A stretch of 11,623 nt of DNA from an uncultured Clostridia bacterium (GCA_944372565.1 CALVZR010000156.1:1-11623), one strand, 5' to 3'. Shown: positions 1 to 6,827, counted from the stretch's first letter. Notes: generated by a model from the letters alone, not told the origin. Translations and numbers: made by a program.

Positions 1-175
1 ATCGTATTTCACGGGTCCCATCTTGTTTACGTGGTTCGCCACGTAAAGGCACTTGTTTTCCGCCCCGCCGCCCAGGCACACCACGCACCCTGCGGATAAA
101 AACGCGCAGAACCTTCTTGCACGCCGAAAAGACGGGCTGTTTATGTTTGGGCAACTGATATTCGATCGGCCGCAT
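1..175 (-). CDS. PlsC-like lysophospholipid acyltransferase, N-terminal part, apparent frameshift, cut by window edge
   Basis: This reading starts 12 nt after the fakB-like stop codon, with a G-rich stretch (GGGGGGAAGG) directly before ATG 175-173. The first ~29 codons read MRPIEYQLPKHKQ...VLRVFIRR. After about position 90 the convincing reading moves to the +1 frame, giving VVCLGGGAENKCLYVANHV and then NKMGPVKYD at the window edge. The NH-x4-G-P element resembles the acyltransferase motif I of a Clostridia branch of 1-acylglycerol-3-phosphate acyltransferases, in which Asp of NHx4D is replaced by Gly; this assignment is from memory of the family. Such an enzyme transfers an acyl chain to lysophosphatidic acid at the membrane, which fits its place at the end of the fakA-plsX-fakB operon. 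One extra base or two missing bases between about 100 and 75 would explain the frame change. It could be a real pseudogene or a sequence error. Only about 58 codons are visible. Confidence 0.5.
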   Translation of the reverse strand, partial: MRPIEYQLPKHKQPVFSACKKVLRVFIRRVRGVPGRRGGKQVPLRGEPRKQDGTREIR

Positions 176-187
176 CCTTCCCCCCGT

Positions 188-1057
188 TTACTCCTTTGCG
201 TAACAATACGCGCTCAGCATCCCCGGTCCCGAGGACGCGCCGATGATGGGTCCTATCTTATCCACGGTGATCTCCGCGCCGGGCAGCCGCTCGGCGATGA
301 GGGAACGCAGCGCGAGGGCGTCCTGTTCGCAGTCCGCATGTCCTATACAGATGCCGTAAAGAGGATCTTTCTCATAAGCGCCCTGCACGAGGTCGGCGAT
401 GCGCCCGAGAGAATTTTTCCTGCCCTTCACCTTTTCCACAGCCACGTTCTCCCCCTTTTCGTCCGAAACGATGATGGGTTTGATCTGCAGCAGTCCGCCG
501 AACACCGCGCTCGCGGCGCTCACCCGCCCCGCCCGTTTGAGATAGACGAGGTTTTCCACCGTGGCGAACTGTTTCACGCGCTGCTTGTTCTTTTCGATAT
601 ATCCGGCAACTTCTTCTATGCTCTTGCCCTGCCCGCGCAGAAGGGACGCCGCCTTGCACAGCATGCCCTGCCCCAGGCTGGAAATGCGCGAATCGATGCA
701 GAAGATCTTCGCGTCGGGATGTTTCGCCAGCACCTGATCCCTGGCGACCAAACTGCCCTTGAACGAACTCGACAGCGCGGAAGAGCAGGAGATCGAGAGG
801 ATATCCGCCCCTTTGGCGACGTAGCTTTCAAATGCCTCGGCGTATTCCATGGCGTTGATCTGCGCCGTGCGGATGCGGATGCCGTCGCGCATCATGCGGT
901 AAAATTCCCCGAAGGAAACGTCTGCCCAGTCGAGATCGGCGGGAAGGTCGCGTTCGTTGAACAGCATGCGCATGGGCAGGTAATCCACGTCGAAGCGCTC
1001 TCTGTTTTCCCTGTCCAGATCGCAGCAGGAATCCGTTAAAATCGCAAATTTTTTCAT
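188..1057 (-). CDS. DegV family protein, FakB-type fatty-acid-binding subunit
   Basis: 289 aa, the full length of the family. DegV/FakB proteins hold a fatty acid buried in a two-domain fold and present its carboxylate to the kinase FakA, giving acyl-phosphate for phospholipid synthesis. Family landmarks in order: TDSCCDL (8-14), RTAQ with the ligand-contact Thr (Thr64), SCSSALSSSF (90-99), IDSRISSLGQG (~137-147), YLKRAGRVSAA and LLQIKPI (mid C-terminal domain), and GPIIGASSGPG (269-279). The last motif is normally GT/A-H-T/V-GPG; here the His, which contacts the fatty acid carboxylate in FakB structures, is replaced by Ser275. The start codon overlaps the plsX stop (ATGA), and AAAGAGG lies ~9 nt before it, so the two genes are translationally coupled. 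Adjacency to fakA and plsX supports a FakB role over a generic DegV role. Ligand preference cannot be read from sequence. Confidence 0.9.
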   Translation of the reverse strand: MKKFAILTDSCCDLDRENRERFDVDYLPMRMLFNERDLPADLDWADVSFGEFYRMMRDGIRIRTAQINAMEYAEAFESYVAKGADILSISCSSALSSSFKGSLVARDQVLAKHPDAKIFCIDSRISSLGQGMLCKAASLLRGQGKSIEEVAGYIEKNKQRVKQFATVENLVYLKRAGRVSAASAVFGGLLQIKPIIVSDEKGENVAVEKVKGRKNSLGRIADLVQGAYEKDPLYGICIGHADCEQDALALRSLIAERLPGAEITVDKIGPIIGASSGPGMLSAYCYAKE

Positions 1058-2049
1058 TCGTCTTTTCCTCTTTGCGTTAAAAATTTATCGAAACCGCCCG
1101 CCTGCATGGCGAGGATCTGCCTTACGCAGCTGACGATGGTTTCCGCCACGGCGGAGCCGTGCGCTTTGAGCACGGTCTTTTTCACGCCGAGCAGCACCGC
1201 CGCGCCCTGCGCGTTGAAATCCAGCGTTTTCATCACGTCCGCAAACGCGGCGCCGATGAAGCCGCCCGAACCTTCCGGCGCGTGTTTTTTGAGCGCCGCC
1301 GCCAATCTTTTAAGCACGGATTTCGCCGTGCCCTCCATACTTTTGAGCAACACGTTGCCCGAAAACCCGTCCGAAACGATGACGTCAACTTCGCCGCTCA
1401 GCGCGCTTTTCGCCTCCACGTTGCCGATAAAATGCAGCCCGCTCTCTTTCAGCAGGGGGAAAGTTTCCTTCACGAGCGCGTTGCCCTTGCCTTCCTCCGT
1501 GCCCACCGAAAGCAGTCCCACGCGCGGCGTTTTCGCGCCGAGGCTCTCCACGTAAGCGGAGGCGTGCCGCGCGAAAGCCGCCAGCTGTTCGGGGCGGCAG
1601 TCGGCGTTCGCCCCGCAGTCCGCAAGGCACACGAAACCGCCGTTGTCCGCAGGCAGGAGCGAGGCGAGCGCGGGGCGCTCCACCCCCTCGCACCGGCCGA
1701 GGAGCATCACCGCGCCGCAGAGCACCGCGCCCGTGGAGCCCGCCGAGATCATCGCGCACGCGTCCTCCTCTTCTTTCAGAATGCGGAGGGCGGCGACGAG
1801 GGAGGAATCCTTCTTGCGCCTCACGGCGTTCACCGGGGATTCTTCGTTGCCGATAACCTCCGCCGCATCCGCAATGCGGATGCGGGGAAAAGACTTTTCC
1901 CGCCCGAGCGTATCCTCTATACTCTTCTTTTCTCCCGTGAGGATCAGTTCGACCCCGGGATATTTTTCCGCCGCGAGCGCCGCGCCGCGGATGACTTCTT
2001 CGGGGCTGTCGCACCCGAAACAATCGATTACGATCTTTCTTTTGTCCAT
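1054..2049 (-). CDS. plsX: Phosphate acyltransferase PlsX (acyl-ACP:phosphate transacylase)
   Basis: 331 aa, normal PlsX length. PlsX is a peripheral membrane enzyme that interconverts acyl-ACP and acyl-phosphate, the acyl donor for PlsY. Recognisable blocks: ISAGSTGAV (101-109, usually SAGNTGA), ERPALASLLP (124-133), DCGANADCRPEQLA (144-157, usually DVGANxDCKPEHL), GLLSVGTEEGKGN, FIGNVEAKSALSGEVDVIVSDGFSGN-type core, and LLGVKKTVLKAHGS near the C-terminus. The usual DAMGGD at the N-terminus is DCFGCD here (9-14), a marked departure. The fakA stop TAG forms part of the ribosome binding site TAGGAGG, 8 nt before ATG 2049-2047, and the 3' end overlaps the fakB-like start by 4 nt. PlsX links the FakA/FakB acyl-phosphate pool to acyl-ACP, which explains the operon. 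Confidence 0.93.
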   Translation of the reverse strand: MDKRKIVIDCFGCDSPEEVIRGAALAAEKYPGVELILTGEKKSIEDTLGREKSFPRIRIADAAEVIGNEESPVNAVRRKKDSSLVAALRILKEEEDACAMISAGSTGAVLCGAVMLLGRCEGVERPALASLLPADNGGFVCLADCGANADCRPEQLAAFARHASAYVESLGAKTPRVGLLSVGTEEGKGNALVKETFPLLKESGLHFIGNVEAKSALSGEVDVIVSDGFSGNVLLKSMEGTAKSVLKRLAAALKKHAPEGSGGFIGAAFADVMKTLDFNAQGAAVLLGVKKTVLKAHGSAVAETIVSCVRQILAMQAGGFDKFLTQRGKDE

Positions 2050-2057
2050 TCCCCCTC

Positions 2058-3710
2058 CTATTGCAGCACGAGCACGAAATCATAGAGTTCCTGCCCGCCG
2101 TCCAGTTCGTAAAACTCCGCGTCGGGGAACTTTTCCGCCACGCGCCTGCCGAAGGTACTCTTTTCTTCTTCGGTTACCTCCCTGCCGTAAAACGCCACGA
2201 TGAAATTCTTCTCCCCCGCGCCCAGCTTTTCCGCGAGCTCCACGGCGGTTTCCACCTTGTCGTCCGACGCGGTTAAAATCTTTTTATCCGCAAAACCGAT
2301 GTATTCCCCTTTCTTCACGCACACGGCGTCCATATTCACGTCGCGCACGGAGCGCGCCACCGTGGCGCTCACCGAATCCTCGATTTCCTCTTTTAAATTC
2401 CCTTCGATCTCGTCGCCGTCGTCCGAGGAAAAATCCAGCGCGGCGAGGGCGGCATAGCCGTCGCCCACGTTTTTGGCGGGCAGAATGCGCACGTCGGAAT
2501 CTTTATAGAGTTTTGCCGCCTCCTGCGCCGGCATCAGAAAATTGCCGTTATCGGGCAGAACGAAAATCCTGTCCGCATTCACGGCGTCGAACGCTTTTAA
2601 GAAAAGCTCGGTAGAGGGAGTGTTTCCCGCGCAGTCGTCTATCACGATATCCGCGCCGAGTTCCCGGAAAGCCGCCTTCACGCCCGTGCCGTTCGCCACC
2701 GCCACGACGGCGTTTTTCCTGCGCTTGGCGATGCGCTCGAACTCCGTTTTTTCGCGCAGCGCCGTTTCGTGGTGCTGCAACGTCATGTTCTCGATTTTGA
2801 CCGTGAGGAATTCCCCGAACGTCTGCGCGTATTGCAGAATCGCGCCGGGGGAAAGCGTGTGGATATGGATCTTCACGATCGTTCCCGTCTGCACCGCCAC
2901 GATGGAATCCCCCATGCCCGCCAGGCGGCGTTTGAAGGATTCGAGGGAAAAGGCGGGAATATCCGTCTTCGCGTGCGTGAGCTGCAGCAAGAATTCCGTG
3001 CAGTAGCCGTAGATCATCACGCTGTTTTCGTCGAACGCGGAAAGGTCTGCCGCGGCGGTCTCCTCCGCGGCGGAAGGTTCTTCCTCTTCCGGCATATCGC
3101 CGCTGATCGCGCGCACAAATCCCTGCGCCACGCAGAGCAGCCCCGCGCCGCCGCTGTCGATCACGTTGGCTTCCTTCAATACGGGGAGCAGTTCGGGCGT
3201 GCGTTTGAGCGACGCCTCCATGCCGTTCGCGTATTCCGTAAAGAACTGCGGCAGGCTTTCGCGCGCCTCTTCGCAGCAGGAGGCGTGCCCCACCGCTTCG
3301 CGCATCACCGTAAGCATCGTTCCCTCCACGGGTTCGGGAACGGCGGCGTACGCGCTCTTCACGCCTTCGGAAAACGCGCCCATCAAAGTAGGCACGTCCG
3401 CCTGCGAAACGCCCTGCATTCCCTTGGCGATGCCCGCGAACATCTGCGATAAAATCACGCCCGAATTTCCCCGCGCGCTCAACAGCATCCCGCGCGCGGC
3501 GTTTTCCGCGAGCGCGCCGAGAGGGTCTTCCGCGTCCTTGATGGCGAGAAAGCCGCCGTAAAGCGTTTTGAGCATGTTATCCCCCGTATCTCCGTCGGGA
3601 ATAGGAAACACATTCAAATCGTTCAGCCTGCGTACGTTCGCTTTCAGGCTCCTGCAACCGCTTTCCAGCAGCGTTTTGAAAAGAGCCCCGTCCATTTCTC
3701 TTTCGCACAT
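2058..3710 (-). CDS. fakA: Fatty acid kinase FakA (YloV/DAK2-domain protein)
   Basis: 550 aa, matching FakA/YloV length. It phosphorylates FakB-bound fatty acids with ATP to acyl-phosphate. The N-terminal DhaL/DAK2 kinase domain shows NVFPIPDGDTGDN (33-45, the Mg-ATP-binding Asp cluster), SARGNSGVILSQ (78-89) and DSGGAGLL (185-192). An acidic linker follows (~205-228). The middle domain has YGYCTEF (Cys237) and KIHIHT (His282, His284), the positions expected for the zinc site described in Staphylococcus FakA, then ENMTLQHHE. The C-terminal ~220 residues form the DegV-like region that docks FakB. First gene of the operon. The first ATG (3710) has no clear ribosome binding site; the internal ATG at 3695-3693 (MDGALF...) follows GAAAGAG and aligns with the usual N-terminus, so the protein may be 545 aa. 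Confidence 0.95.
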   Translation of the reverse strand: MCEREMDGALFKTLLESGCRSLKANVRRLNDLNVFPIPDGDTGDNMLKTLYGGFLAIKDAEDPLGALAENAARGMLLSARGNSGVILSQMFAGIAKGMQGVSQADVPTLMGAFSEGVKSAYAAVPEPVEGTMLTVMREAVGHASCCEEARESLPQFFTEYANGMEASLKRTPELLPVLKEANVIDSGGAGLLCVAQGFVRAISGDMPEEEEPSAAEETAAADLSAFDENSVMIYGYCTEFLLQLTHAKTDIPAFSLESFKRRLAGMGDSIVAVQTGTIVKIHIHTLSPGAILQYAQTFGEFLTVKIENMTLQHHETALREKTEFERIAKRRKNAVVAVANGTGVKAAFRELGADIVIDDCAGNTPSTELFLKAFDAVNADRIFVLPDNGNFLMPAQEAAKLYKDSDVRILPAKNVGDGYAALAALDFSSDDGDEIEGNLKEEIEDSVSATVARSVRDVNMDAVCVKKGEYIGFADKKILTASDDKVETAVELAEKLGAGEKNFIVAFYGREVTEEEKSTFGRRVAEKFPDAEFYELDGGQELYDFVLVLQ

Positions 3711-3739
3711 AACGTCACTTAAACAAAATATTTTTTAAT

Positions 3740-3765
3740 TTTCAAGTGCAGTATAACACTTGAAA
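3740..3765 (-). promoter_or_regulatory. fakA operon promoter -10 inside a perfect inverted repeat (candidate operator)
   Basis: TTTCAAGTG and CACTTGAAA are exact inverted 9-mers (3740-3748 and 3757-3765) separated by 8 nt. On the minus strand the spacer contains TATACT (3755-3750), a good -10 box, with a start expected near 3743 and a ~33-nt leader to the fakA ATG. No good -35 is seen at 16-18 bp (TTTACT lies ~20 bp upstream), which would fit an activator-dependent or weak promoter. A dimeric regulator bound here would block the -10. The sequence does not match the FapR or FabT consensus as I remember them, so the regulator is unknown. Confidence 0.6.
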
Positions 3766-3784
3766 GTAAAATAATAGTAAACAC

Positions 3785-3805
3785 GCGGCGTATTTTAAAC
3801 GCCGC
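3785..3805. repeat. 7-bp hairpin in the intergenic region upstream of fakA
   Basis: GCGGCGT (3785-3791) and ACGCCGC (3799-3805) pair perfectly around a 7-nt A/T loop. Neither strand has a T-run directly after it. It could be an auxiliary terminator of the lipoprotein gene or simply structure in the promoter-upstream region; no function is evident. Confidence 0.4.
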
Positions 3806-3844
3806 CCCGTGAAAAAGAAAGGCGCGGCTTTTCCGCAACGGCGG

Positions 3845-3871
3845 AAAGGCGGACAAAATCCGTCCGCCTTT
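3845..3871 (-). terminator. Rho-independent terminator after the lipoprotein gene
   Basis: AAAGGCGGAC (3845-3854) pairs with GTCCGCCTTT (3862-3871) across a 7-nt loop, ending 21 nt past the lipoprotein stop codon. On the minus strand the tail is only TTT followed by CC; on the plus strand it is a longer T-rich run, although no plus-strand gene ends here. It probably works on the minus strand and may be bidirectional. Confidence 0.6.
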
Positions 3872-3892
3872 TTATTCCTTTTTCAGGATCGT

Positions 3893-4552
3893 TTATTTAA
3901 AAATATCCTTCGCGGCGAGCACTTCCCCGCTCGCGCCGTCCATCAGGAAGGCGTGCGTTCTGCCCGCGGCGTCCGTGAGCCCGATATACCAATACGCCTT
4001 TTCGCCGCGCACGGTCACTTTCATGGAGATCTCCCCGCAGAAAACGCCGTTTTGCATAAACGATTCCACGAGCGCGCCCTGCTGCGCGCAGAGCGCGTCC
4101 AGCGCGCCGTTTACGTCCAGCGTGTTTTCGGGCAGGACGGACGTCATCGTAACGCGCTCTTCCTCTCCGTTTTCGCGGAGGATCACCTCGAACGTCTGCT
4201 CGTTGAACGGCAGGGCAAAGCGCGCGTTGTAGGCGAACGTAACGGGATTGAACGTGAAATTTTCGGTATGCTCGGTGCCGTCGATCACGATGGTCGCGGA
4301 AAGCGCCTCGGGATTTCCGGCGTCGGGAACGCTCAGCACGAGCGCCCGCTCGATCTTTCCCACCGTGCCGTCGCGGCTGCGCTCGGTTTCGGAATATCCC
4401 GTCCTGCCGCGCACGGTATAATTTTCGCTTTCGCCGTAATATACGTTGTCCGTCAGTTCGCTGACGTAGGGTTTGAGTTTGTTCTCTTCCGCGCAGCCGG
4501 CGAATACGAATACCGCCGCGAGCGCCAATAAAACGACCGCAAATTTTTTCAT
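3893..4552 (-). CDS. Predicted lipoprotein, function unknown, weak PepSY-like C-terminus
   Basis: 219 aa from the ATG at 4552-4550. The N-terminus is a clear lipoprotein signal: KK, a hydrophobic stretch (4-18) and the lipobox FAGC with the lipidated Cys20, so the mature protein should be tethered to the outside of the cytoplasmic membrane. The rest is a soluble, beta-rich domain rich in Thr, Glu and aromatic residues with no family I recognise. The last ~35 residues (AYWYIGLTDAAGRTHAF, then DGASGEVL) resemble the end of a PepSY repeat, where a strand is followed by D-x-x-[ST]-G-E-V-L. The reading frame stays open upstream to 4933, but that extension lacks signal-like character and the lipobox fixes the start. 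No strong ribosome binding site is visible. It is divergent from the membrane protein gene at 4722 and separated from it by 169 nt. Confidence 0.8.
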   Translation of the reverse strand: MKKFAVVLLALAAVFVFAGCAEENKLKPYVSELTDNVYYGESENYTVRGRTGYSETERSRDGTVGKIERALVLSVPDAGNPEALSATIVIDGTEHTENFTFNPVTFAYNARFALPFNEQTFEVILRENGEEERVTMTSVLPENTLDVNGALDALCAQQGALVESFMQNGVFCGEISMKVTVRGEKAYWYIGLTDAAGRTHAFLMDGASGEVLAAKDIFK

Positions 4553-4565
4553 AGCGGTAAATCTT

Positions 4566-4669
4566 ATGCGGACAAGTGCCCCCTTTATGCGCGGTTTGCC
4601 GAAATTTGCGAAAAAACGTCGGAAAATACGGTCTGTAAAGCCGCATAACACTTGCTTTTTTGTCCGCAT
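4566..4669. promoter_or_regulatory. Pair of inverted 10-bp boxes between the divergent envelope genes
   Basis: ATGCGGACAA (4566-4575) and TTGTCCGCAT (4660-4669) are exact inverted copies facing outward to the two divergent genes. Each is preceded, in its own direction, by CACTTG. The right copy lies in the spacer of the plus-strand promoter (-35 4652-4657, -10 4675-4680). This layout suggests one regulator acting on both genes, but the assignment is inference. Confidence 0.35.
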
Positions 4670-4680
4670 TTTGTTAAAAT
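4652..4680 (+). promoter_or_regulatory. Promoter for the membrane protein-guaB unit
   Basis: TTGCTT (4652-4657) and TAAAAT (4675-4680) are separated by exactly 17 bp, a good sigma-A match. The expected start near 4687 leaves a leader of about 35 nt before ATG 4722 and would make the alternative GTG at 4689 leaderless, which argues for the ATG. Confidence 0.6.
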
Positions 4681-4721
4681 AGGAAAAAGTGCCTTCCCGC
4701 AGGAGGGCTTGCGGAAATTTT

Positions 4722-5309
4722 ATGAAAAAACTCATCCTCAAAACCGCGCTGATCACTTTCGCGTGCATCCTCGCCGTCCTTCTGGTGCTGGTGACCGCCA
4801 TGACCATGCTCGCCCCCCGCACGATGTCGGAATTTTTCGACGGGCTGGGCGGAGAACGGGCGTCGCTGTGGTATATGGAGTTAAGCTGGCGGAAGTTCGG
4901 CGATACGGACGATCTTACCGAGCTTTTCGCCAAATCGGCGGACGCGGAAGACTACGAGCGGGTGGAAAAATACGGCAGGGAACTTTCCGGAAGGGAAGAT
5001 TTCGCCCGGATTTGCGCCTCGCAGGACGCGGGCGGCGCGGAGATCGCGTTTTACGATTACGTGTGCGGCAACACGGCGGAGGCGATTTTCAAAAACGGGG
5101 ACGCGGCGGGAGCCGTGGAGTTTGCCGCGGCGCATACCGACGACGGCTATCCCCCCTACAACGCGCTGCAAACCCTGCTGTATGCGGACGGCGCGGAAAA
5201 CGACGGGGCGCTGCTCGCTTCGCTGAAAACCGCCCTCGAAAAACTTTCGGAAACGGGCGGCGCGGAGCTGCAAGCCGACCTCGGATATTTAAACGGACTT
5301 TTGAAATAA
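4722..5309 (+). CDS. Membrane-anchored protein of unknown function
   Basis: 195 aa. Residues ~5-27 form one hydrophobic helix after MKK, without a lipobox, so it is either a signal anchor or an uncleaved signal. The remaining ~165 residues are acidic and Ala/Glu/Leu-rich, with many predicted helices (for example LTELFAKSADAEDYERVEKYG), suggesting a small all-helical, possibly TPR-like extracytoplasmic domain. I recognise no family. A GTG at 4689 would add 11 residues, but it coincides with the predicted transcription start; AGGAGG (4701-4706) is 15 nt from the ATG, farther than usual, and GCGGAAA lies closer. The gene ends 18 nt before guaB and probably shares its transcript. No functional link to guanine synthesis is visible. 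Confidence 0.75.
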   Translation: MKKLILKTALITFACILAVLLVLVTAMTMLAPRTMSEFFDGLGGERASLWYMELSWRKFGDTDDLTELFAKSADAEDYERVEKYGRELSGREDFARICASQDAGGAEIAFYDYVCGNTAEAIFKNGDAAGAVEFAAAHTDDGYPPYNALQTLLYADGAENDGALLASLKTALEKLSETGGAELQADLGYLNGLLK

Positions 5310-5327
5310 TTTATAGGAGATAAACGA

Positions 5328-6782
5328 ATGGGTAAAATTGTGAAGGAAGGTTATACTTTCGACGATGTTCTGCTGATCCCGCAGGCGAGTTCGGTGCTTC
5401 CCAACCAGGTGGATCTCTCCACCCACCTCACGGACGACATCAAGCTGAACATCCCCCTGATGAGCGCGGCGATGGATACCGTTACCGAAAACCGCCTGGC
5501 GATCGCCATGGCGAGGGAGGGCGGCATCGGCATCATCCACAAAAACATGTCCATCGAAGAGCAGGCGTCGCACGTCGATAAGGTGAAGAGGAGCGAGCAC
5601 GGCGTAATTACCGATCCGTTCTATCTTTCCCCCGAAAACAGCGTGAGCGAGGCCGTGGCGCTCATGGAAAAATACCGCATCAGCGGCGTTCCCATCACGG
5701 AAAACGGAAAACTGGTGGGCATTCTCACCAACAGGGATCTGCGGTTTGAAAACAATTTCGACCAGCCGATCGCCAACATTATGACGAAGGACCGCCTCGT
5801 TACCGCCCCCGTGGGCACTTCTCTCGAAGAGGCGCAGCGCATCCTCGGCAAAAACAGGATAGAAAAACTCCCCATCGTGGACGACAAGGGGTATCTTAAA
5901 GGGCTGATCACCATCAAGGATATCGAAAAAGCCATCCAATACCCCAACTCCGCGAAGGATAAGAACGGGCGGCTGCTCGTCGGCGCGGCGGTGGGTACCG
6001 CGGCAAACACCTTTGAACGCATCGACGAACTCGTGAAAGCCAAGGTGGACATCATCACCATCGATACGGCGCACGGGCAGTCCAAGGGCGTTCTGGAGAT
6101 GATCTCCAAAGTCAAGGCGAAATATCCGAACCTTCCCGTCATCGCGGGCAACGTCGCCACGGCAGAAGGCACGAAGGCGATTATCGACGCGGGCGCGGAC
6201 GTCGTGAAAGTGGGCATCGGCCCCGGCTCCATCTGCACCACGCGCGTGGTTGCGGGCATCGGCGTGCCGCAGTTCACGGCGATCATGGATTCGGCGGAAG
6301 TGGCGGATAAGATGGGCAAGCGCATCATTGCGGACGGCGGCATCAAGTACAGCGGCGACATCACGAAGGCGCTCGGCGCGGGCGCTTCGGCGGTGATGAT
6401 CGGCAGCCTGTTCGCGGGCACGCTGGAAAGCCCGGGCGAAATCGAAATCTATCAGGGCAGAAGTTTCAAGGTATATCGCGGCATGGGTTCGCTTTCGGCG
6501 ATGGCGTGCGGCAGCAAGGACAGATATTTCCAGGAAAACGCGAAAAAGCTCGTTCCCGAGGGCGTGGAAGGGCGGGTGCCCTACCGCGGCGCTCTGAGCG
6601 AAATCGTGTTCCAGCTGATCGGCGGCATCCGCGCGGGTATGGGCTACTGCGGTATGCCCACGGTGGACGATCTCAGGAAGAAAGCGCAGTTTGTGAAGAT
6701 CACGAACGCCGCGCTCATCGAAAGCCACCCGCACGATATTTCCATCACGAAGGAATCCCCCAACTACTCCCCCAAGATGTGA
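5328..6782 (+). CDS. guaB: IMP dehydrogenase GuaB
   Basis: 484 aa, full length. It oxidises IMP to XMP with NAD+, the committed step of GMP synthesis, in the cytoplasm as a tetramer. FDDVLLIP (11-18) and PLMSAAMDTVTE (43-54) open the TIM barrel. Two CBS domains occupy about 93-205 (GVPITENGKLVGILTNRD; KLPIVDDKGYLKGLITIKD). The catalytic loop GPGSICTTR (298-306) carries Cys303. IADGGIKYSGD binds the phosphate side of IMP, and RGMGSLSAM (384-392) and EGRVPYRG (414-421) form the flap. AGGAG (5315-5319) lies 8 nt before the ATG. The C-terminus ends ESPNYSPKM, as in many Clostridia GuaB proteins. No guanine riboswitch is seen upstream. Confidence 0.98.
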   Translation: MGKIVKEGYTFDDVLLIPQASSVLPNQVDLSTHLTDDIKLNIPLMSAAMDTVTENRLAIAMAREGGIGIIHKNMSIEEQASHVDKVKRSEHGVITDPFYLSPENSVSEAVALMEKYRISGVPITENGKLVGILTNRDLRFENNFDQPIANIMTKDRLVTAPVGTSLEEAQRILGKNRIEKLPIVDDKGYLKGLITIKDIEKAIQYPNSAKDKNGRLLVGAAVGTAANTFERIDELVKAKVDIITIDTAHGQSKGVLEMISKVKAKYPNLPVIAGNVATAEGTKAIIDAGADVVKVGIGPGSICTTRVVAGIGVPQFTAIMDSAEVADKMGKRIIADGGIKYSGDITKALGAGASAVMIGSLFAGTLESPGEIEIYQGRSFKVYRGMGSLSAMACGSKDRYFQENAKKLVPEGVEGRVPYRGALSEIVFQLIGGIRAGMGYCGMPTVDDLRKKAQFVKITNAALIESHPHDISITKESPNYSPKM

Positions 6783-6795
6783 CTGCGGGCGAAAT

Positions 6796-6827
6796 AATTT
6801 CCGGAAGAAATTTTTTCGGAAAATTTT
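6796..6827 (+). terminator. Weak candidate terminator after guaB
   Basis: TTTCCG (6798-6803) pairs with CGGAAA (6817-6822), with further weak A/T pairs inside, followed by ATTTTT. The stem is short and AU-rich, so termination may be partial and guaB transcripts could read into the tRNA-Leu gene. A second hairpin, CAAGCG/CGCTTG (6834-6853), follows without a T-run. Confidence 0.35.

Noticed and set aside
53..1039. Long plus-strand open frame (328 codons) opposite the fakB-like gene
   Set aside because: It is the antisense shadow of a clear DegV/FakB gene in GC-rich DNA; its translation is Arg/His/Ala-rich with no family resemblance and no ribosome binding site.
4553..4933. N-terminal extension of the lipoprotein frame
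   Set aside because: The signal peptide and lipobox begin at 4552; the extension overlaps the divergent promoter and the neighbouring gene.
4681..5327. Guanine riboswitch upstream of guaB
   Set aside because: Only 18 nt separate the upstream gene and guaB, and the leader before that gene shows no purine-aptamer-like three-way junction.
5289..6734. Minus-strand open frame of 481 codons opposite guaB
   Set aside because: Antisense of a textbook IMP dehydrogenase; the His/Arg/Asp-rich translation is typical of a codon-bias shadow.
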